DNA from: Triplophysa rosa
Lineage: Eukaryota > Chordata > Actinopteri > Cypriniformes > Nemacheilidae
Assembly: GCF_024868665.1 (NCBI RefSeq)
Contig: NC_079900.1
Span: 23,183,039 to 23,247,038 of the forward strand
Reading direction: 5' to 3'
DNA length: 64,000 bases
In this document: piece after piece, positions 36,201 through 51,600 of the stretch
Numbering within the stretch: position 1 is the first letter of the stretch
Layout: every line of letters starts with the position of its first letter
Position numbers and translations under genes: made by a program
Notes under the pieces: model-generated
Database searches by the model: none
Seen by the model: the letters and a program-made list of their open reading frames with translations, nothing else
Told to the model about the DNA's origin: nothing

Positions 36201-39200
36201 CTGGAACGACGGAACTTGCGACCATAGTTGGCTAACGATGCTTTTGGGAAACGCACCCCAGGTCGGTAAAACATTTCCTTATGACTTTATTTTATGCTTT
36301 ATTGCCTAGAATGTCATTTGCCATCCCTAGAAATTAAAGGCCTGGCCAAACCTGACATTGTGCAGGCACTGTTGACAGGCATTTGGTCATGTCATGTGAC
36401 ATATGTCACGTTTCAGCTGTACTTTCTTGGTAAGGTATCTTTTCACACCCGGCCTTTTTCTGGCAATGGAAATGTCGTTTTCCCAGCTCTCTGATAAGGT
36501 GCAAAAACCCAGAGCTGTAGCTGTCACCAGTCTCATTTACAGTCGATAAGAGGGGAAGGGAAACTCTTTCTCCTTCTCTGAACACAGAGTCTCCCAGCAA
36601 TGCAACTGTTCCAGTGTCAGTCAAGAGGGCTGGAATGGAACTGTGAGCTTCCTGGAATCTGCCACCTCTGATCTGAACCCACAGATTCTGCTGAGATCTG
36701 TCAGCTCTCGAACATTTGAGACATAACTGCGGCAGATGTCAACAGTCCACCCCTTCCCGTCTGCTGTTTTCTTTCCGAGTAATCAAGAGTTCTGGGGTAG
36801 CCATTACTGAAGAGGAAGGTGGTCAGTAAGTCATTGTTTCAAGGGTCATGGCTGCTCAAGTTTGCGGTGGAGCAGGAAGAAGCCATTGTATAGAAATCAA
36901 ACATTTACAAGACTTGAGCTCAAGAGCCAGAGCTACACTTGTGGACTGTACATCTCCAAATCTCTGAATCTCCAAAAGATAACCAATATTACGTTTCAAA
37001 ACAGACAGTGGTGGACAATAGTGATGTCCAAATGTAATCAATCTCTTGTTCAATTTCTTGTTCATTGAGGCCTTTTGGAAGTGTTGAAATTCAACACTGC
37101 AAAGTTTATAGCTCATTTGAGATGGAGTGAGACATCACTCTCATGACCCATGTCTTTTTCTTGGGTGTGTATGTTTACAACTTGGCTCCAACGCATTGTC
37201 AGTTAGTAGTAGAAGGTGTTGGCTGCTCTATTGTAGATTAAGATATAATTGTGTACTCTTGATATAAACAGTGATTACCTCAGTTAAGTCTGTTATGTTG
37301 AACAACAGACCCGGCGTAGAAGAGTCACTCCACAGAAACTGGTGCAAAAATTCACGTTCAGTTTTGCAGTTTAAGGGCTAAATTTTCAACTGTTTGGAGC
37401 AAATGCATTCTTGTGGCAGTGAAACCATTCTTCATTATACCTACCATTTTTAGCATGAAAAGAAAATAGTCCAAGCCCTTACCAGTGGGGTAACCAAAGG
37501 GGAGGAGCTTGCTCATAAACTGCATTAAAATAGCAAGAGGAAAGCAGATGAAAGTTTAGATGGCCAGTTTTAAGATTGCTTCTTGTACCCAAATGAATGG
37601 ACCTCCATTTTTTTAAATAAAAAGACCAAGGTCTGTCCCCTATATGATGCATCTGAAGATTATGCTTGGCAATCAAAAAAAAAAAACCAGAATGATAACG
37701 TGAATGATGTTCATTCTTGAACATCTGCATTCTTCTACTGATGCAGACAGCCATGAATATGCTACAACAAATATCAGACAAAAAATCTTGCACGCAACAA
37801 GAAACGTGTAGTCTGTTCAATGTAGTTTCATGGTAAGTCACAAATCAGCTACTTTAAAAATACTACAAGAAGCATTAGCAATCATAATCATATGTGAATC
37901 AGGCCCAGTATTTATAAATTCCTTATGATTTTTATTACGAATGAAGGGATTCTCTGCAAGTCTGCATTACTCAATAGCTTCCCAGTAGATATGGAAGGTA
38001 ACTTGGATGCATTTAGATCCTGTCAATGAACTGCTATTGTGAATTGAAGCTGTTATAGAGCTTTACTTCAAAGAGATTTTGTGTTTTGGTCAGTCATGGC
38101 TCTGACAGCTCTATAATAAGAACGGGCAGTGGGTCGTTGCCGTGACTCTGTGTCATAGGTGTATCCAGTGTCTATGTTCCAGTCCCTATTCTACCTCAAT
38201 GCCCCAACTATCCTCAACTTTGACCTTTCTGAACCTGGAATACAAACACTGATTCACCTTTAGAGGTTCCTCTGACCCCTTTGTGGTCGGCTTTAATTGC
38301 TCTGTCATCAAAGGTAAAGGTTTCCTGATATATGGTGGACCAAATGAAATCTGATGATCTCAGTGTTTGAGCTTGAAGATTGAGTAATGACAAACATGAA
38401 ATGGAAGGTCTGAGGGAACTTGTAAGTTTAGGGCATAAAGCAATTTTTCCCACTTTTAATAATATTTGGGAACTTTGCGTCTCGATCACCAGCTCTGATT
38501 AAAACTGAAAATGAAAATACAGCTACCTTAACGTGGGTTTCCAGCTAACAGTGAACGTTCTTAGAACGTATTAGAAGTTATACAAAAATAGTTATTGGAA
38601 TAATGTTAAAAGTTATTATATGTAATTTTCTAAACGATGTTAAAACATTATGAAAAAGTTATTCGACTTAAAAATATTCAGAAATAATGTTTTCATATAT
38701 TAAAGGGATACTATACTAGCAAATCAAAATTTCCACATGTTTTACTCACCCTCAAGGTATCCTAACTGAATATGGTTTTCTTCTTGAAGAATAATGCAGT
38801 CGGAGTTATAATACCGCGGATCATTTTACTTCCAAGCGGTAGAATGGGAGTGAATGGGTGTTGACTTTTTGAAGCTCCAAAAAGTGCATCCATCGATCAA
38901 AGAACGGCTGCACACGGCTCCGTGGTCTTAACAAAGGCCTTCTGAAGCGAATCGATGCATTTGTTTAAGAGAAATATCCATATTGACACAGGGTTTTTCC
39001 TGGCTCAAAATGAGGCAGAGTTGGTGCCATCCTGATCTTGTACACACACACGTAGGCCTACCGTACCTTTAAGTGGCTTAACCAAAGTGACTTTGACATA
39101 TTAAAAGTTCTAATTAAATGAGATGAAAATGACAATTATTAAGTTATATAAAACATTACTTTTATTCAACCAAACAGAAATGTAATATAATAATAAAGCT

Positions 39201-39568
39201 TTTTATCATTTTCAACTAACTTTTCAGTTCACTGTAGCCATGAATGTGTATAAATGTGGTACAGATCATTTCTATAAAACAATGGGACATATAGCTCACA
39301 GGTCCTGGGACACTGTCCATGTGCTGCAGTAACAAAACTAACCTCCTCAAGGGCTCAAACATCAAAGATTGAGATTTCTATAGAGTGCTCTCTCATTGTC
39401 CAGCCTCCTGCTAGTCTAACGCCTCTTGAGCTGACCAAAGAGGTCAAACAGAGGTTGGAGGTTAATGAAGGGCTTCTTTGTTGTTCCCAGGAAGCCTCTG
39501 TTTTATTTAGTCCTGTACGTCCTGGTAAGCTATCAGGAATCTTTAGTGTTCTTTGGTCTGGATCCCAT

Positions 39569-39626
<58 letters not shown>

Positions 39627-42600
39627 ATTGGCCTGGGCTGCGTACAAATAGTGCAAGTATGTAAACAAACAAACAAAAAGATGTAAGTCGCAGAATAAAG
39701 TAATATACAGTAGTATAATGTTATGGACATATATTGGAAACATATAAATCTCTCTCTTTCTCTCTCTCTGTGTCATAGAGTTACTGGGCTCCACCAAGAG
39801 GCTGAACATTAACTATCAGGATCCAGATGGGTGAGTCATTGTTATGTGTTTCTGCATGTATTTATTTTTGCTTTGAGTAAAATTGTTTGTGCCAACAAGA
39901 GGAGGAATTTCCCCAGTTTAGGGTTTCTTTCCGATCTACCCAAACATTTGGGGGAGTTTTTGCCTGCCATTATTGTCGCCCTTGGCTTGATCGCTGGGGG
40001 TTTCCAGGGAACAGATTTTCTATGTAAAGACTCTTTGGAACAATATGCTTTGTGGAGAGTGCTATGCAAATCGAATTGAATTGTTGTGGTTGAATCACAC
40101 AAAACGTGTCCAGATTTTAAGGCCATTTAAGGTCTATTATGGCAAAGTGTAAAATAACTGAAGCAGAATGTCATTTATTTCTCTTGATTTTGGGTTGAAA
40201 TGTAAGCTGGACATGTTGGTCCTCTGCTGTTCACGGTCTCCAGGTACATCGATTAATCGTTGTTGTTTTTTACGATGCGATCGATTCGATATCGATTATC
40301 AAATGCCGCAAATCGATTTGTTTTCTTTCATATTTCCGCAAACACTGAACATTCATTAACGTGAATGTTATTGCTATTACTACTACTAGATAGGGATGTA
40401 ACGATTCACTCAGCTCACGATGCGATGCGAGTCACGATTCTGATCTCACGATGCGATTTATTCATGATTTACTCACGATTTATTTTGAAAAAAATGAGTT
40501 GAAACAAATTAGAAATGAACAACTTCCCTTGCATTATTTCTTAAATGCTTCACGTTTCTTCGTATGATAAAATAATGTTTTATTTCAAATAACAAAACTA
40601 AACTGCAATTTTATAACAAATTAATAATAGAAAAAGTCTCTTTAATATAAACAAACTAATACTGTCTGTGCTTTTCTTGGATTTTTTTGCATTTAAGAAA
40701 TATCAGCATCCACGTTTAGGTTTGCAGTGAAAATAGCGGCCCCTGCTGTTCAAAAAATGTATTGCGATTCAGTTCAAGCCTCAACCGATTTGAATCGTCG
40801 CTCATTATAACCGATTTTCAACCGGCTCACGGTGAATCGTTACATCCCTACTACTAGATGTCACTTTTCTTTTTACAACGGGTGGATGTTACAACAGGAT
40901 AGTGTATGTTAAATGTAAAATAACCTGATCCTGTTTGATCGAGGTATGCGACTGTTCTGTTTCAATATGCCTGTCACGGTTCGAGGTGGAAGAACCCAAT
41001 TGCAGGCAGGCAGTGGATGAAGGGGTTAACAAAGGATATTTATTATAAAAAACACAAAACAAAAACCCACGATGGTGTGCAAAACAAAACAGGAACAAGG
41101 GACACGGAAACAAAACAAGAAATCTAAACAAAACTCTTCCCACGAGGGGGCAAGAAACAGAACTAAATCAAAAACGGGACACGACAAATTAACACGAGGC
41201 AAAACGGGAAACACTCACAAAATCCAACAGACACAGGGTAAGTACAGGAACGATCCACGAAAAACATGTACATACACGGTACAATCCACCAGCACAGGAC
41301 AAAGAAACGAGGGTATATATAGGCAAGACAAACGAGGGATAATTACACAGGCAGGTGGGAAACATTAGACACGGGAGGAAGGCAATACATGAGACGAGAG
41401 GGGCGGGGCCAATGACAAGACACGAGAAAACACATGAGAGGTAAAAATATTAACTCATGGTTTTCTCACATAAAACCTAAGGACTCTGTCCCGATCCCGC
41501 CACACGACTAGAATTTCATAAACAAGACGGTGGGACCGTGACAATACCCAAGTGTGTTTAAAGTTTAATATACAGGTTTGTGGCTCTTCATTTCATTTTT
41601 TAATTCACCATTGTAATCTGATGTTTACTGATCTTTTTTAGAAATATCTATAGGATTTGTATTAAATCTGCAATCATTGACTCGAATCGAATCGAAACAT
41701 CAGAATCGATGCCCAGCCCTAATGTGAATCACTGTCTGATCGTGTACATGCATGTTAACTTCCTGTGTGATGAAATCTCGCTCACGGTGGAGGCATGGCT
41801 TCGCAGGTTGTTGAATCATGCGCCCGTTTGAGTCAGCACGCTCATGGCAACATTTGGAGCTCCTCCATGCTCAGACTGTCCTCTCCATAGATCTCTAACC
41901 TTCCCTTCAACCCGATTCTGACAGACAAACCACTGACTCTGTAATTACATCCCTGCCTTCTGGAGTCTGGAAATCTTCAAATCCATTATCTATTTTCCTC
42001 TGTAATATTTTGATTTTGGTGGTTTTATATTTTAAGTTCACCAAAAATGCAAATTCATAAACCCATTTATGTCATGACTCTGCCTCATCATGTCATGTCT
42101 AGTCTTGGTTTTATGGCAGAGTCATGGCAAAGCATTAGGTTTTATGTGGAGAGAGAGATCTTGACCCTTTCGGCCTTCCACATCCTCTCTCTCTCCGATG
42201 TTGCGTTTCTGTTCCTGCCCTCTCGTTCCTCGTTAGCTTCTCCTTAGTGTTTGATCCTTGTCACCTGCCCGTCACCCTCCCTGTGTTATCATCCCTCGTT
42301 TGTATTCCCCTTTATATAGTCCTCATGTTTCTTTGTCCTGTGCTCGCTCATTGTTTTCAGTGTGCCACTAATGTGCTACCCGTGTTTTGACTTGTTTGTA
42401 TTATTGTGCTTCATGCTCGTGTTCCTGTTCCTGTCATCAAGTTCCTGTCAGTCTAGTAAGTGTTTTATGTCAGTTTAGTTTATGTCTAGTGTTGTTTGTC
42501 AGTTTATTGAAAGTTAGTTTATGTCCTGTTATTATCCTGTTTGTACTTTTATACCCCATCGTGGGCTTTTGTTTGTGTTTTCTTGTATTAAAATCCTTTT

Positions 42601-45600
42601 GTTAAACCCCTTCACCACCGCTGCCTGCGCTTGGGTTCTTCTCGCTGTCACATCCCCCCGGTCATGACAGCAACTGTCCGTGACACATTTATTTCTTCTG
42701 TAGGAAGCAGAAAAGAAGAATATGCCTGTTTCATGCTCAATGGAGTCAATGTAGACTGAAGCTAACTAGCTTGCAAAAAGATGCAAAATCACCATTGACA
42801 TTTCATAAAAATGCTCCACTGTAGTCACACGGTACTGTAGCTTTGTGTTAGGAACAGATCCAAACATAAGCTGTTATGAGTTGATCATCTGCCTTTACGG
42901 TGTCCTTTTAAACACTGTGACCCAAACAAAACCAGATTAGTTTAATTAAGTAAATTAATAGTTAAAAACAAATTATTCCATTTCACTTAGACTAATTCTT
43001 TGATTTATTGAAAAGATCCAAGGATAGTTTTGTTCATGAATCGGACATCGCTACTGCTCACATGAGCATGCAGATGTAAAAATGGGGTGAATGTCCAAGT
43101 TTTTGGTAAATTAACAAATTTCAGTCTTCCTAACTGTCATGGCTCTGCTTCATTTAGTCATGTTTTTCTTGGTCCTGTAGCAGAGTCATGGCAAAGCCTT
43201 TGGTTATGTGTGGAGAGAAACATATTATTGTCCTTTTGACAATAATATGCGTTCTCTCCAGTGTCTCGTCTCTGTTCCCGCCATCTCATTTCCTCGTTAA
43301 CTTTCCCTGAGTGTTTGATTACCCACACCTGCCCTGTGTCGTTATCCCTCGTTTGTGTTCCCTTTAAATACCCTCTTGTTTCTTTGTCCTGTGCTCGTGG
43401 ATTGTTCTGAGTATGTACGTTCTGTGTACCTGTACCTTGTGCCTTGTCTTTTGTTTCGCTCCATGGTCGTGTACTTCGTGTTTTTCCATACTCCCGGATA
43501 CCATTGTCTAGTTTTACATTTCTTGTTTATTTAAGACGTTGTGTCGTTGGTTGTTTTGTTAGTTTGTTTTTGCCCCCTCGTGGGAAGTCTTTTGTTTAAT
43601 ATATATTTCTTAGTTCTGTTTTCCCCCATTGTGGGTGTTTTGTTTTGTGTAAATAAAATCTCTGTTAACCCCTTCACGCCTGCCTGCATCTGGGTTCTTT
43701 TCCTGCCACAGTTCGTGACACCTAACTCTTCATAAAAATGACCACATATGGACCATACAGTATATCGTCGCTGTCGGGCGGAAACCTCCTATGTCCAAAT
43801 TTGGTCAATTTAATATTTTTTCACAAATCGATGCTATTGGTCAGTCCCCATGTGGGTCTGTTATTTTTACAAATTATTAACCAATCTAAAGTGTTGAAAA
43901 TAGCTTGAGAGAAAATCTCTTAACTCCATTGGACACTTCAACTGTCTGAGAAGTCTCGTAACTCCACCTCTTCTTCACTCCGTGGGAGTTTCTCGGCATT
44001 ATGTCTCCTGATTGAAAGTTTTTTAGACAATAACGAGTGAAAATAGTTAGGTTAGATACATTTGAGTAGGCCTGTTTTGTTAAAAATCGATAGCTGTAAT
44101 GCTTTGGTGCAGAAGGAAGCCCATGAGCCACGAAGGTAAGTTTGCGAGCAGATTCGGCTAATTTCCGCCTATTAGACAGCCTAGTCAGCTCATCGTTTTT
44201 TGTATTACATCACTTACAGTTCTTAAACCTTTAAAATAGTGAACTTTAATTTTATCTTTCATAATTTCCTGTCCATTCACTTGCTGTTTTTTTACAAATG
44301 GCTTAAAACAGTGTGGCCCTCATCTACTGTATCTTTGCTGAAAATATTGTTTTCCCACGATTGTAAACTATGTCTTATTAACTTTAAAATCTTTGTTGTA
44401 GAAAGTCTGTATCCTCTCAGCTAGACATGTTACCTGTGTCTCAAGCTAATGTGATAAAAGTATAGCTGCCCTCACAGTCCATTAAAACATGTTATGTCAA
44501 CAGTGTGCTTGAGATAAGCACGGACGGGCCTCTCACGGGGCTGTAAAACGCTACATTGACCTCATATATTATAGCTGAGACTTCTGCAACATTTAAGTGC
44601 TTGTTTTTGAGTCGCCTCCCACCTCTCTGTCTTATAAAAGGGAAGGGGGACGGGCCGGTCCGGAGGTCAGAGTTGGGCATTCTTGGATAAGCACCACAAC
44701 GAATTAGATAGGAGTGTTTACAAAGCACCAAATAGCCATTATTGGGGCCGGTTGGGAATGGAGGATGGATGGAGATTTATGGGAGGTGTTGATTCAAGCT
44801 CTCGTGTGTTCCTGGTGTAAATAAACCTCTGGAAATATTCAGGACTCTTGAGTTAGACCCCCTGGTGGTTTTAAATGAAGTTCTCGGGAGCAAACAACAT
44901 GCATCGGTCACGTTGTTTTAATTTGTTTTCTTAAGTTGTCATGGAATCTACCGGCTTCGGTTACATAACATCCTTTAGCCAGTGGAAATTTTCCGACTGA
45001 AGAGGAAAACAGGATAAGGGAAGAGCTGTAGGCAGACTCTATCAGAGCGTGTTTAATATAATCATGCAAAGACCTGTGTCATGTGTTAAAGTACATTAGA
45101 CTCACCTGTGTGTGGGCAGAGGCTTCAGGGTGTCTGGGTGATGCTTGCCATGATTCTGTTAAGACTGCGTCTCGGATATATTTTACCCCAAATGAAAGGA
45201 AGGTCTTGAGAATTTATTTAATGTAGTAATATATTTGATATAATATATTTGTATATTATATTATATATTTTAAATAATAATATAATGTATAATAGAGCAT
45301 TTTATTTAATAATATGTATTTATAAAATGATTTCCCCTAAAGGTGCAGTAAGCGATTTCTGAGAAACTGCTGATAATTGTATAAACATTCCAAACAAACA
45401 CAATAACTCTACACAACGACTCAAGAGACACACCCCTGCCTTCATTGCTCTGCCTTCAAAATTACCTACATTCTCCTCCCCCCTCACGAGTGTACACGCC
45501 CCTTATTGCTGATTGACTGTGTTATGAAGTTTTGCAGATCGGTCTGATCCACTTTGTTTATTCTGTTATTTACACAGCCAGGACTATGTGCAAATGCATT

Positions 45601-48600
45601 GTTTAACACACTCAGAACAGACATCTAGCAATTATTTACAAAATTGTTCTGTTGATTTCAGTTTTCAACAGCACTTCTTGAAAGTTGCATACTCCACCTT
45701 TAAAGAAAATACATTTTATATTTACAGTTTATTTCTGAAGGAATACAAACTTGTTTATCACATCGTAGATTAATCTTGAAAGACCGAGTAACTGCTCTGA
45801 AATGATCAATCCGAGGCACATTCATCAGTCTGTATTTTTGCATATTCTACATTATTTTAAAAACTGTTCTTTAATTTTCAAAAAAAGTATTAATAATTAT
45901 TAATATTACTAATATTAAATGTATTAATAGTAATCAGTGTTGGGTAAGTTACTCTGAAAAAGTAATTAATTACTAGTTACTAATTACATATTCAATAGTG
46001 TAATTAGATTACTGTACAAATTACTCTCTCCAAAAAGTATTTAGTTACTTATTACTAATTACTTTCTATATCCTATATCAACCTTGATTAGTTAAGTGAT
46101 TCAAGGATTGGCATGAAAGGGCTCTTTTAATTCATTCAGATAAATAAATAATATTAAACTACATAAAGTAGTATTCTTAACTGACCAAAGTATTACAAAT
46201 GTGAGAATTATACATTAAAGCACGGATTTTAAAGTTAGACTCTGAATTTTGATGTCAATTCCACTATTGCACACACATATATTACACAAAGTATTTAGTT
46301 TAATTACATCAGAAGTAACTGTAATTAAATTACAGAAAAAATAAGAGTAATCCCTTACTTTACTTTTCCAAGGGGAAAGTAATTAAATTACAGTAATTAA
46401 TTACTTAGTAACTAGTTACACCCTACACTGATTGTAATGTTGTCATTCGTCTCTGAGTTAACTGATTTAAATCCCTTTTAAAAATCTGACCGAAGATGGT
46501 CTAAAAAGACCACAAAAAAAACAATTTATACAAATCCAGTGTCGCTGAACTGTTGCAGGCCTATGTTTCTCCATTTAGTCCTAATGATGATGACCTCAGT
46601 GTGAATCACCTGGGACTTTTGATCGTGAACATGTCTTATACTTTTGCATGCCCGGGTCTGTAAGAAAAAGAGGAGAATGAGGGTGTGGGGGATAAGCTCA
46701 ACAAATAATAGTGGTGCAACAGTGAAGGTTTCGCCTGCCTGTGAGACAAATTAGTATTTGCGCCACATTTGACTTTCTGGGGAACTGTTGGGATTTGTAT
46801 GGGGGGTGTTTCCATGGCAAACGTCCTGGAATGTGTGTCAATGAATGGCCCGGCCGGTGTGAGTAGGACTCTTTGGAGCCCTGTCCTTTGTCCACCCGGG
46901 GCCGTGATGCCAGGACACATCAAATCCATCCTGACATCCAGAGAAATGAAGCCGAATGTGGACAGGGCTTGTAACACAAGGTCCTCGCTGTGTTGTGTGA
47001 ACTTTTCCGAATTGTGCGTTTATTGGGAAATCAACAAGCGCTCAATATGGCGGGTACAGTCACCCGACTGTCTGACCTGTTGTTGATATTTCCCGGAGTG
47101 TCAAACTGTGTTTTTGTCGGTCGTGAAAGAAAAACGCAGACGACTTGTGTTGCTGGTGAATAGTATTATTCCAGTACTTTCAACAAATCACAGTCTGTGT
47201 TTAAAACATTTGGAGTATTAAGTAATTTACCCCATTCACTTTTAATTGCAACTAATTAATTGTTCTGAAAAACAGCTTTAGGGCATGCCTGCACAAACAT
47301 ATTCACTTAAGTGATTATAATACGACGGACAGAGCTAACATATTCATTTTAAAGTAAAAAAAAACATTTCAGATGTAGATCACCCAAAATGAGCCTTTAT
47401 TATGTTACTATATACACACCCACTTGTTGGTCCAGCCTAATATTGTTGTGGTTTGCATCTGAAACTCAGACCTCATTCCATACAACAAAATGTGGAAGTA
47501 TATTTCATGAATCAGTGGTCTGAATCTGTGGGCACAGATTTTGCGTGGGCCAGCTCAACAGTGCCTGAACCCAAAGTCCATTTACAGAAGTTGTGCCACT
47601 CGGCGGCCATGTTTGCAGCTATTTACGTCATAGCAAGTCCACAGTTCTATCCACTTGAATGGGGGAAGACAGATATTTCAATTAAACAACATATTTCCTA
47701 TCAATAATTAAACGTGACATGACCTGAATCATAACTTTGCTCGGCCAAGCTTAAATTGCACTAAAAATCACCTTTTTCGAGGTCGCCTCATCTACGAAGC
47801 ACAGGCTGGCAAGCGCCTCACGAGAGCCCCGCCCCAGAGAATCGTCAGTCTTTACTGATTGTTGATTGGCTCGTTTTACTGGAAAGTGGGACTTCCTTCG
47901 CTATAGCGGCCGTATTGAGCGTTGCATTCCCCGCCATTCGTTGTAGCGGCAGTGGCGCATCTTGTTAATATTCATATCTTTGCTGAACCCTAACCTCCAC
48001 GGCTCTGTTCCTCTCCACAAACGTCTCAGTTCTCGGGCTGATGTCATCCTCAGATTCTGCGGAGGTTATGCCTATTGTGCCACGGTGCCTCCGGCAGACT
48101 TTACAGTATGTCATGCCTTAACCTGCCCTCTTGTTGTAATGCCATGGAATGTTCTCTGCGGTTGTTGCGTACAGCTGTATTGCTTGTAATAAATTCCACA
48201 TTAATAAAACGTTTCATTTATCACTGGATGACCAAGCTCAGTGGAATTCACATACATGACTTCCACACAAAGTCTCATTGAAAGAATCGGTGCAGAGACA
48301 GTCAATGGCTTGCACTGAGTAGGAAAATGTCTGTCTGTCCATAGACTTTCCTCCTGTGGATTTGCATGTCATCATTAGCTTTGTTTAGGAAGCTGTAATG
48401 ACCAAATATATTTGTAATGGCTTGCCAGCGAACAGAAAGTACACCCAGAATGCTTTGCATTCGCAAAGCACGTTCTGTATCTTGAGCGTTTCTGTTCAGC
48501 ATGACAAATTGGGCGTCCGGTGTGATTCAACACGACATGAGAGTTTGACACCAGTTTGGGATGTTGAGCTTCAGCTCTTCAGAAGAGCCGTTGTGTGCTC

Positions 48601-51600
48601 ATGGAAATATTCAACCTTAATCTTTATATATATCCAGTCTGATCTATTTCAGATGTACTTCAAAATGTTTTCACTTCTTATAGATACAATAGCTTTGAAG
48701 TCATTGGTTCAGGAAATGAACTGCTTCTGTAGCTACCCCATATGATTTCTTATTGAGTAAAAGCCTGCAGGTTGCCTTTCAAACTAGACAGCATTTATTT
48801 TGCTGTAAGATGGGTCTGTAATGTTGAGGGTTCAGCTTTTCTTTAAGCCTAGTACACATTGTAGGCCATTCAAATAACTATTTTGAATGATGCTTCTTTT
48901 TTGGTTCTTTACCCAAATTCTAAAATAACATCATCTAGCATCTTTCGTGAAGAAATAAATCAATTGAAAACATAATTGAAGTAAAAAAAAGTAGGCCCGT
49001 CAAACGATTAATCGCAATTAATCGCATCCAAAATAAAAGTTTGTGTTTACATAATATATGTCTGTGTTCTGTGGATATTAATTTTAGAAATATTTAGATG
49101 TATTTATTTATATTTACCAATACTTGAAATTATATATAATCCTTTATTTTTCTTAAATATTTTCATGTGTGTGTTAATAAATACAAAATTAATATGCACA
49201 ATACATCGACATATATTATGTAAACACAAACGTTGGTCATACTTCAGAATAGGGGGCAATTCCCGCTATTAACAAACCATTAACTAAGACTTTTTACCCC
49301 AATAAACTCTTAATTTGTTGCTTATTATTAGTTAGTAAGGTAGTTGTTAGGTTTGGGTGTTGGGTAGGATTAGGGATGTAGAGTATGGTCATGCAGAATA
49401 TGTGCTTTATAAGTACTAATAAACAGCCAATATGCCAATAATAGGCATGCTTATAACTAGTTAATAGTGAGAATTACCCTCTATACTGAAGTGTTACCCA
49501 AACTTTTATTCTGGATCGCAATTAATCATTTGACAGCCCTAGTAAAAAGATATTTGCGTGTACCCTGTAAATATTGTGTTAGCTTGGCAACATGCTGACC
49601 GAAAAAGTAACTCTTTGTAGAATAAATACTGTGGTGATTTTTCGCCTTTGTTCTTGCTTTTCTGCCTGGTTAAAGGTATAGTTCTCCCAAAAATGAAAAT
49701 GCTGTCGCCATTTACTCACCCTCATGTCATTCCAAACCTGTATGACTTTTTAAAGAAGATATTTTGAAGAATGTCGATTACAAAATTGACTTCCTTTGTA
49801 TGAAATCAAAACCACCGAGACATTTCTCAAAATGTCTTCTTTTGTGTTTCTCAGAAGAAAGAGTCACGTACAGGTTTTACACAATACAAAGGTGAATAAA
49901 TAAAGACAGAATTTCCATACAGAACTATCCCTTTAACAGAAATAGCCATTGCTTTAGAAATGTCTATAGAGCTATGAACGGATATTAACGGGGCTAAACA
50001 CCAGCAATTCAGTAATATTTTACACACCCTCTCGGTCTTTGCTCATTCTTTATGGGACCACTTGTGTTTGGTGTGATATATTTGCAGTCGAGACCTTCAC
50101 AAAGAGAAGAAGCTGGAAGCTGATTTACATGGCTTGAGGAAAACAGGGATGTTACTCATCTGCATGAGGCCTTGCTTTGATTTTGGCATGTCCTAACAAA
50201 AGACAGCCACCCCAGACAAGAAGCATTTCCATTTCTCTTTACGCTTCTGAGCATATGAGGTCGTCTGTGCCCGGAGGACACTGGTTTTATTGCCCAAGCT
50301 TGTTCTTGATTCTTCTTCAATATATCGCAGCACTCTCATTTGCTGTTGGCCTCATGAAACCTTGTAAAAGTTCAGTTGTCAAAATATTCGACTCTACTTG
50401 TACCACATCTTGAGCAATAGGGTGAACTTTACAAGCCATTGGTTTGTTGGCAATCTCAGATGTGCTGGAGTTTTTTAGTTTTTCATTCTCTTTATGACCC
50501 CAGTGGGAGTTGATAAAAGTGCAATATTATGCTCTGGTGTTAAAATAAACAGATACAGACGTCTATTAAGTGCTTCTTTATTATTTCGCCTCACGATGCA
50601 TCACAACAGTTTTTTGTGTTTATTTTTCCATCACTTGAACTATGTTCTCTTTGTTTTGTCCTCAGGTTTTCAGCGCTGCATCATGCCGCTCTCACAGGCA
50701 CCACGGAGTTGCTCTCGCTGCTGTTGGAGGCTCAAGCCGTCGTAGACATCAAGGACAGTAATGGTCAGTTATCTCCTCATTGTCATTCATTAAAACTAAG
50801 GAGGAACTCACCATGACATGCGTTTCAAACAGATCTTGGTCCATTAGTTGTTGTTGTGTTTGGCAGGTATGCGGCCGCTGCATTATGCAGCGTGGCAGGG
50901 CAAAGCCGACTCGGTGCTGATGCTGCTGCGAGCGGGGGCGGCCGTCAACGGGGCATCTCACGACGGCCAGATTCCATTGCACCTGGCCGCTCAATACGGA
51001 CACTATGAGGTGGTGCGTATCCAACAGATCAGTGCTGTGAACAAACAGAGCAGAGCAAGATCTGATGCTAGCGCAAATATACCGTCATACCTTTATGAAA
51101 CGTGGTGAACTGTCCATGCCTGAGGACGTTAACCATATTGCACTTTTACTCCACAAACATATTAAAGAGTAGGAATTTGTATATATACGTCATTGTTCAC
51201 ATCAGGTTTCGTATAAGAGAATAATCCAACTTCATTAAGCGGGTTTCCATCACTCTGGTTTTATTTACATTTCGAAGTTTCGCATCAGAAACGAGTGATG
51301 GAAACGCTAAATTTCGAATTAAAAACCCATAATTCGCAAAAAACGTTTTTACGCTCACTTGAGGTGGTTTTTCATTTTTGCGAAAAAGGGTTAATGCGAA
51401 TAATGGGACATGGAAACGCATTTACCGAATAAATTCCTCCAAAAAGTCACGAAACTGCACTATGAGACGGCGTAACCTGACTAACCAGAGTACTGATCTT
51501 ATTACACAGCTTTGGAAAAGTCATCAAGTATTTCTGTAATTGCCTCTTAGAACTGTCACGACTGTGTTTCCCAAACAGCAGGCATTCACAAAAGCGTCGC

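Larger units (their letters stand above)
40250..41711. mobile_element. Degenerate hAT-like remnant hosting two insertions
   Basis: TACATCGATTAATCGTTGTT on the left and AATCGATGCCCAGCCCTA on the right look like the two ends of a single AGGGCTGGGC...ATCGAT element, now interrupted by the hAT MITE at 40391-40850 and the LTR at 40972-41543. The left end is eroded and no target duplication is visible. Confidence 0.4.

Noticed and set aside
39355..39686. Open frames across the CT repeat (Leu-Ser and Arg-Glu runs)
   Set aside because: Produced by translating a microsatellite; no gene.
46769..47086. 105-codon frame in caskin2 intron 2
   Set aside because: No domain, no plausible splice partners in phase with caskin2 exons 2 and 3, and overlapping open frames on the other strand.
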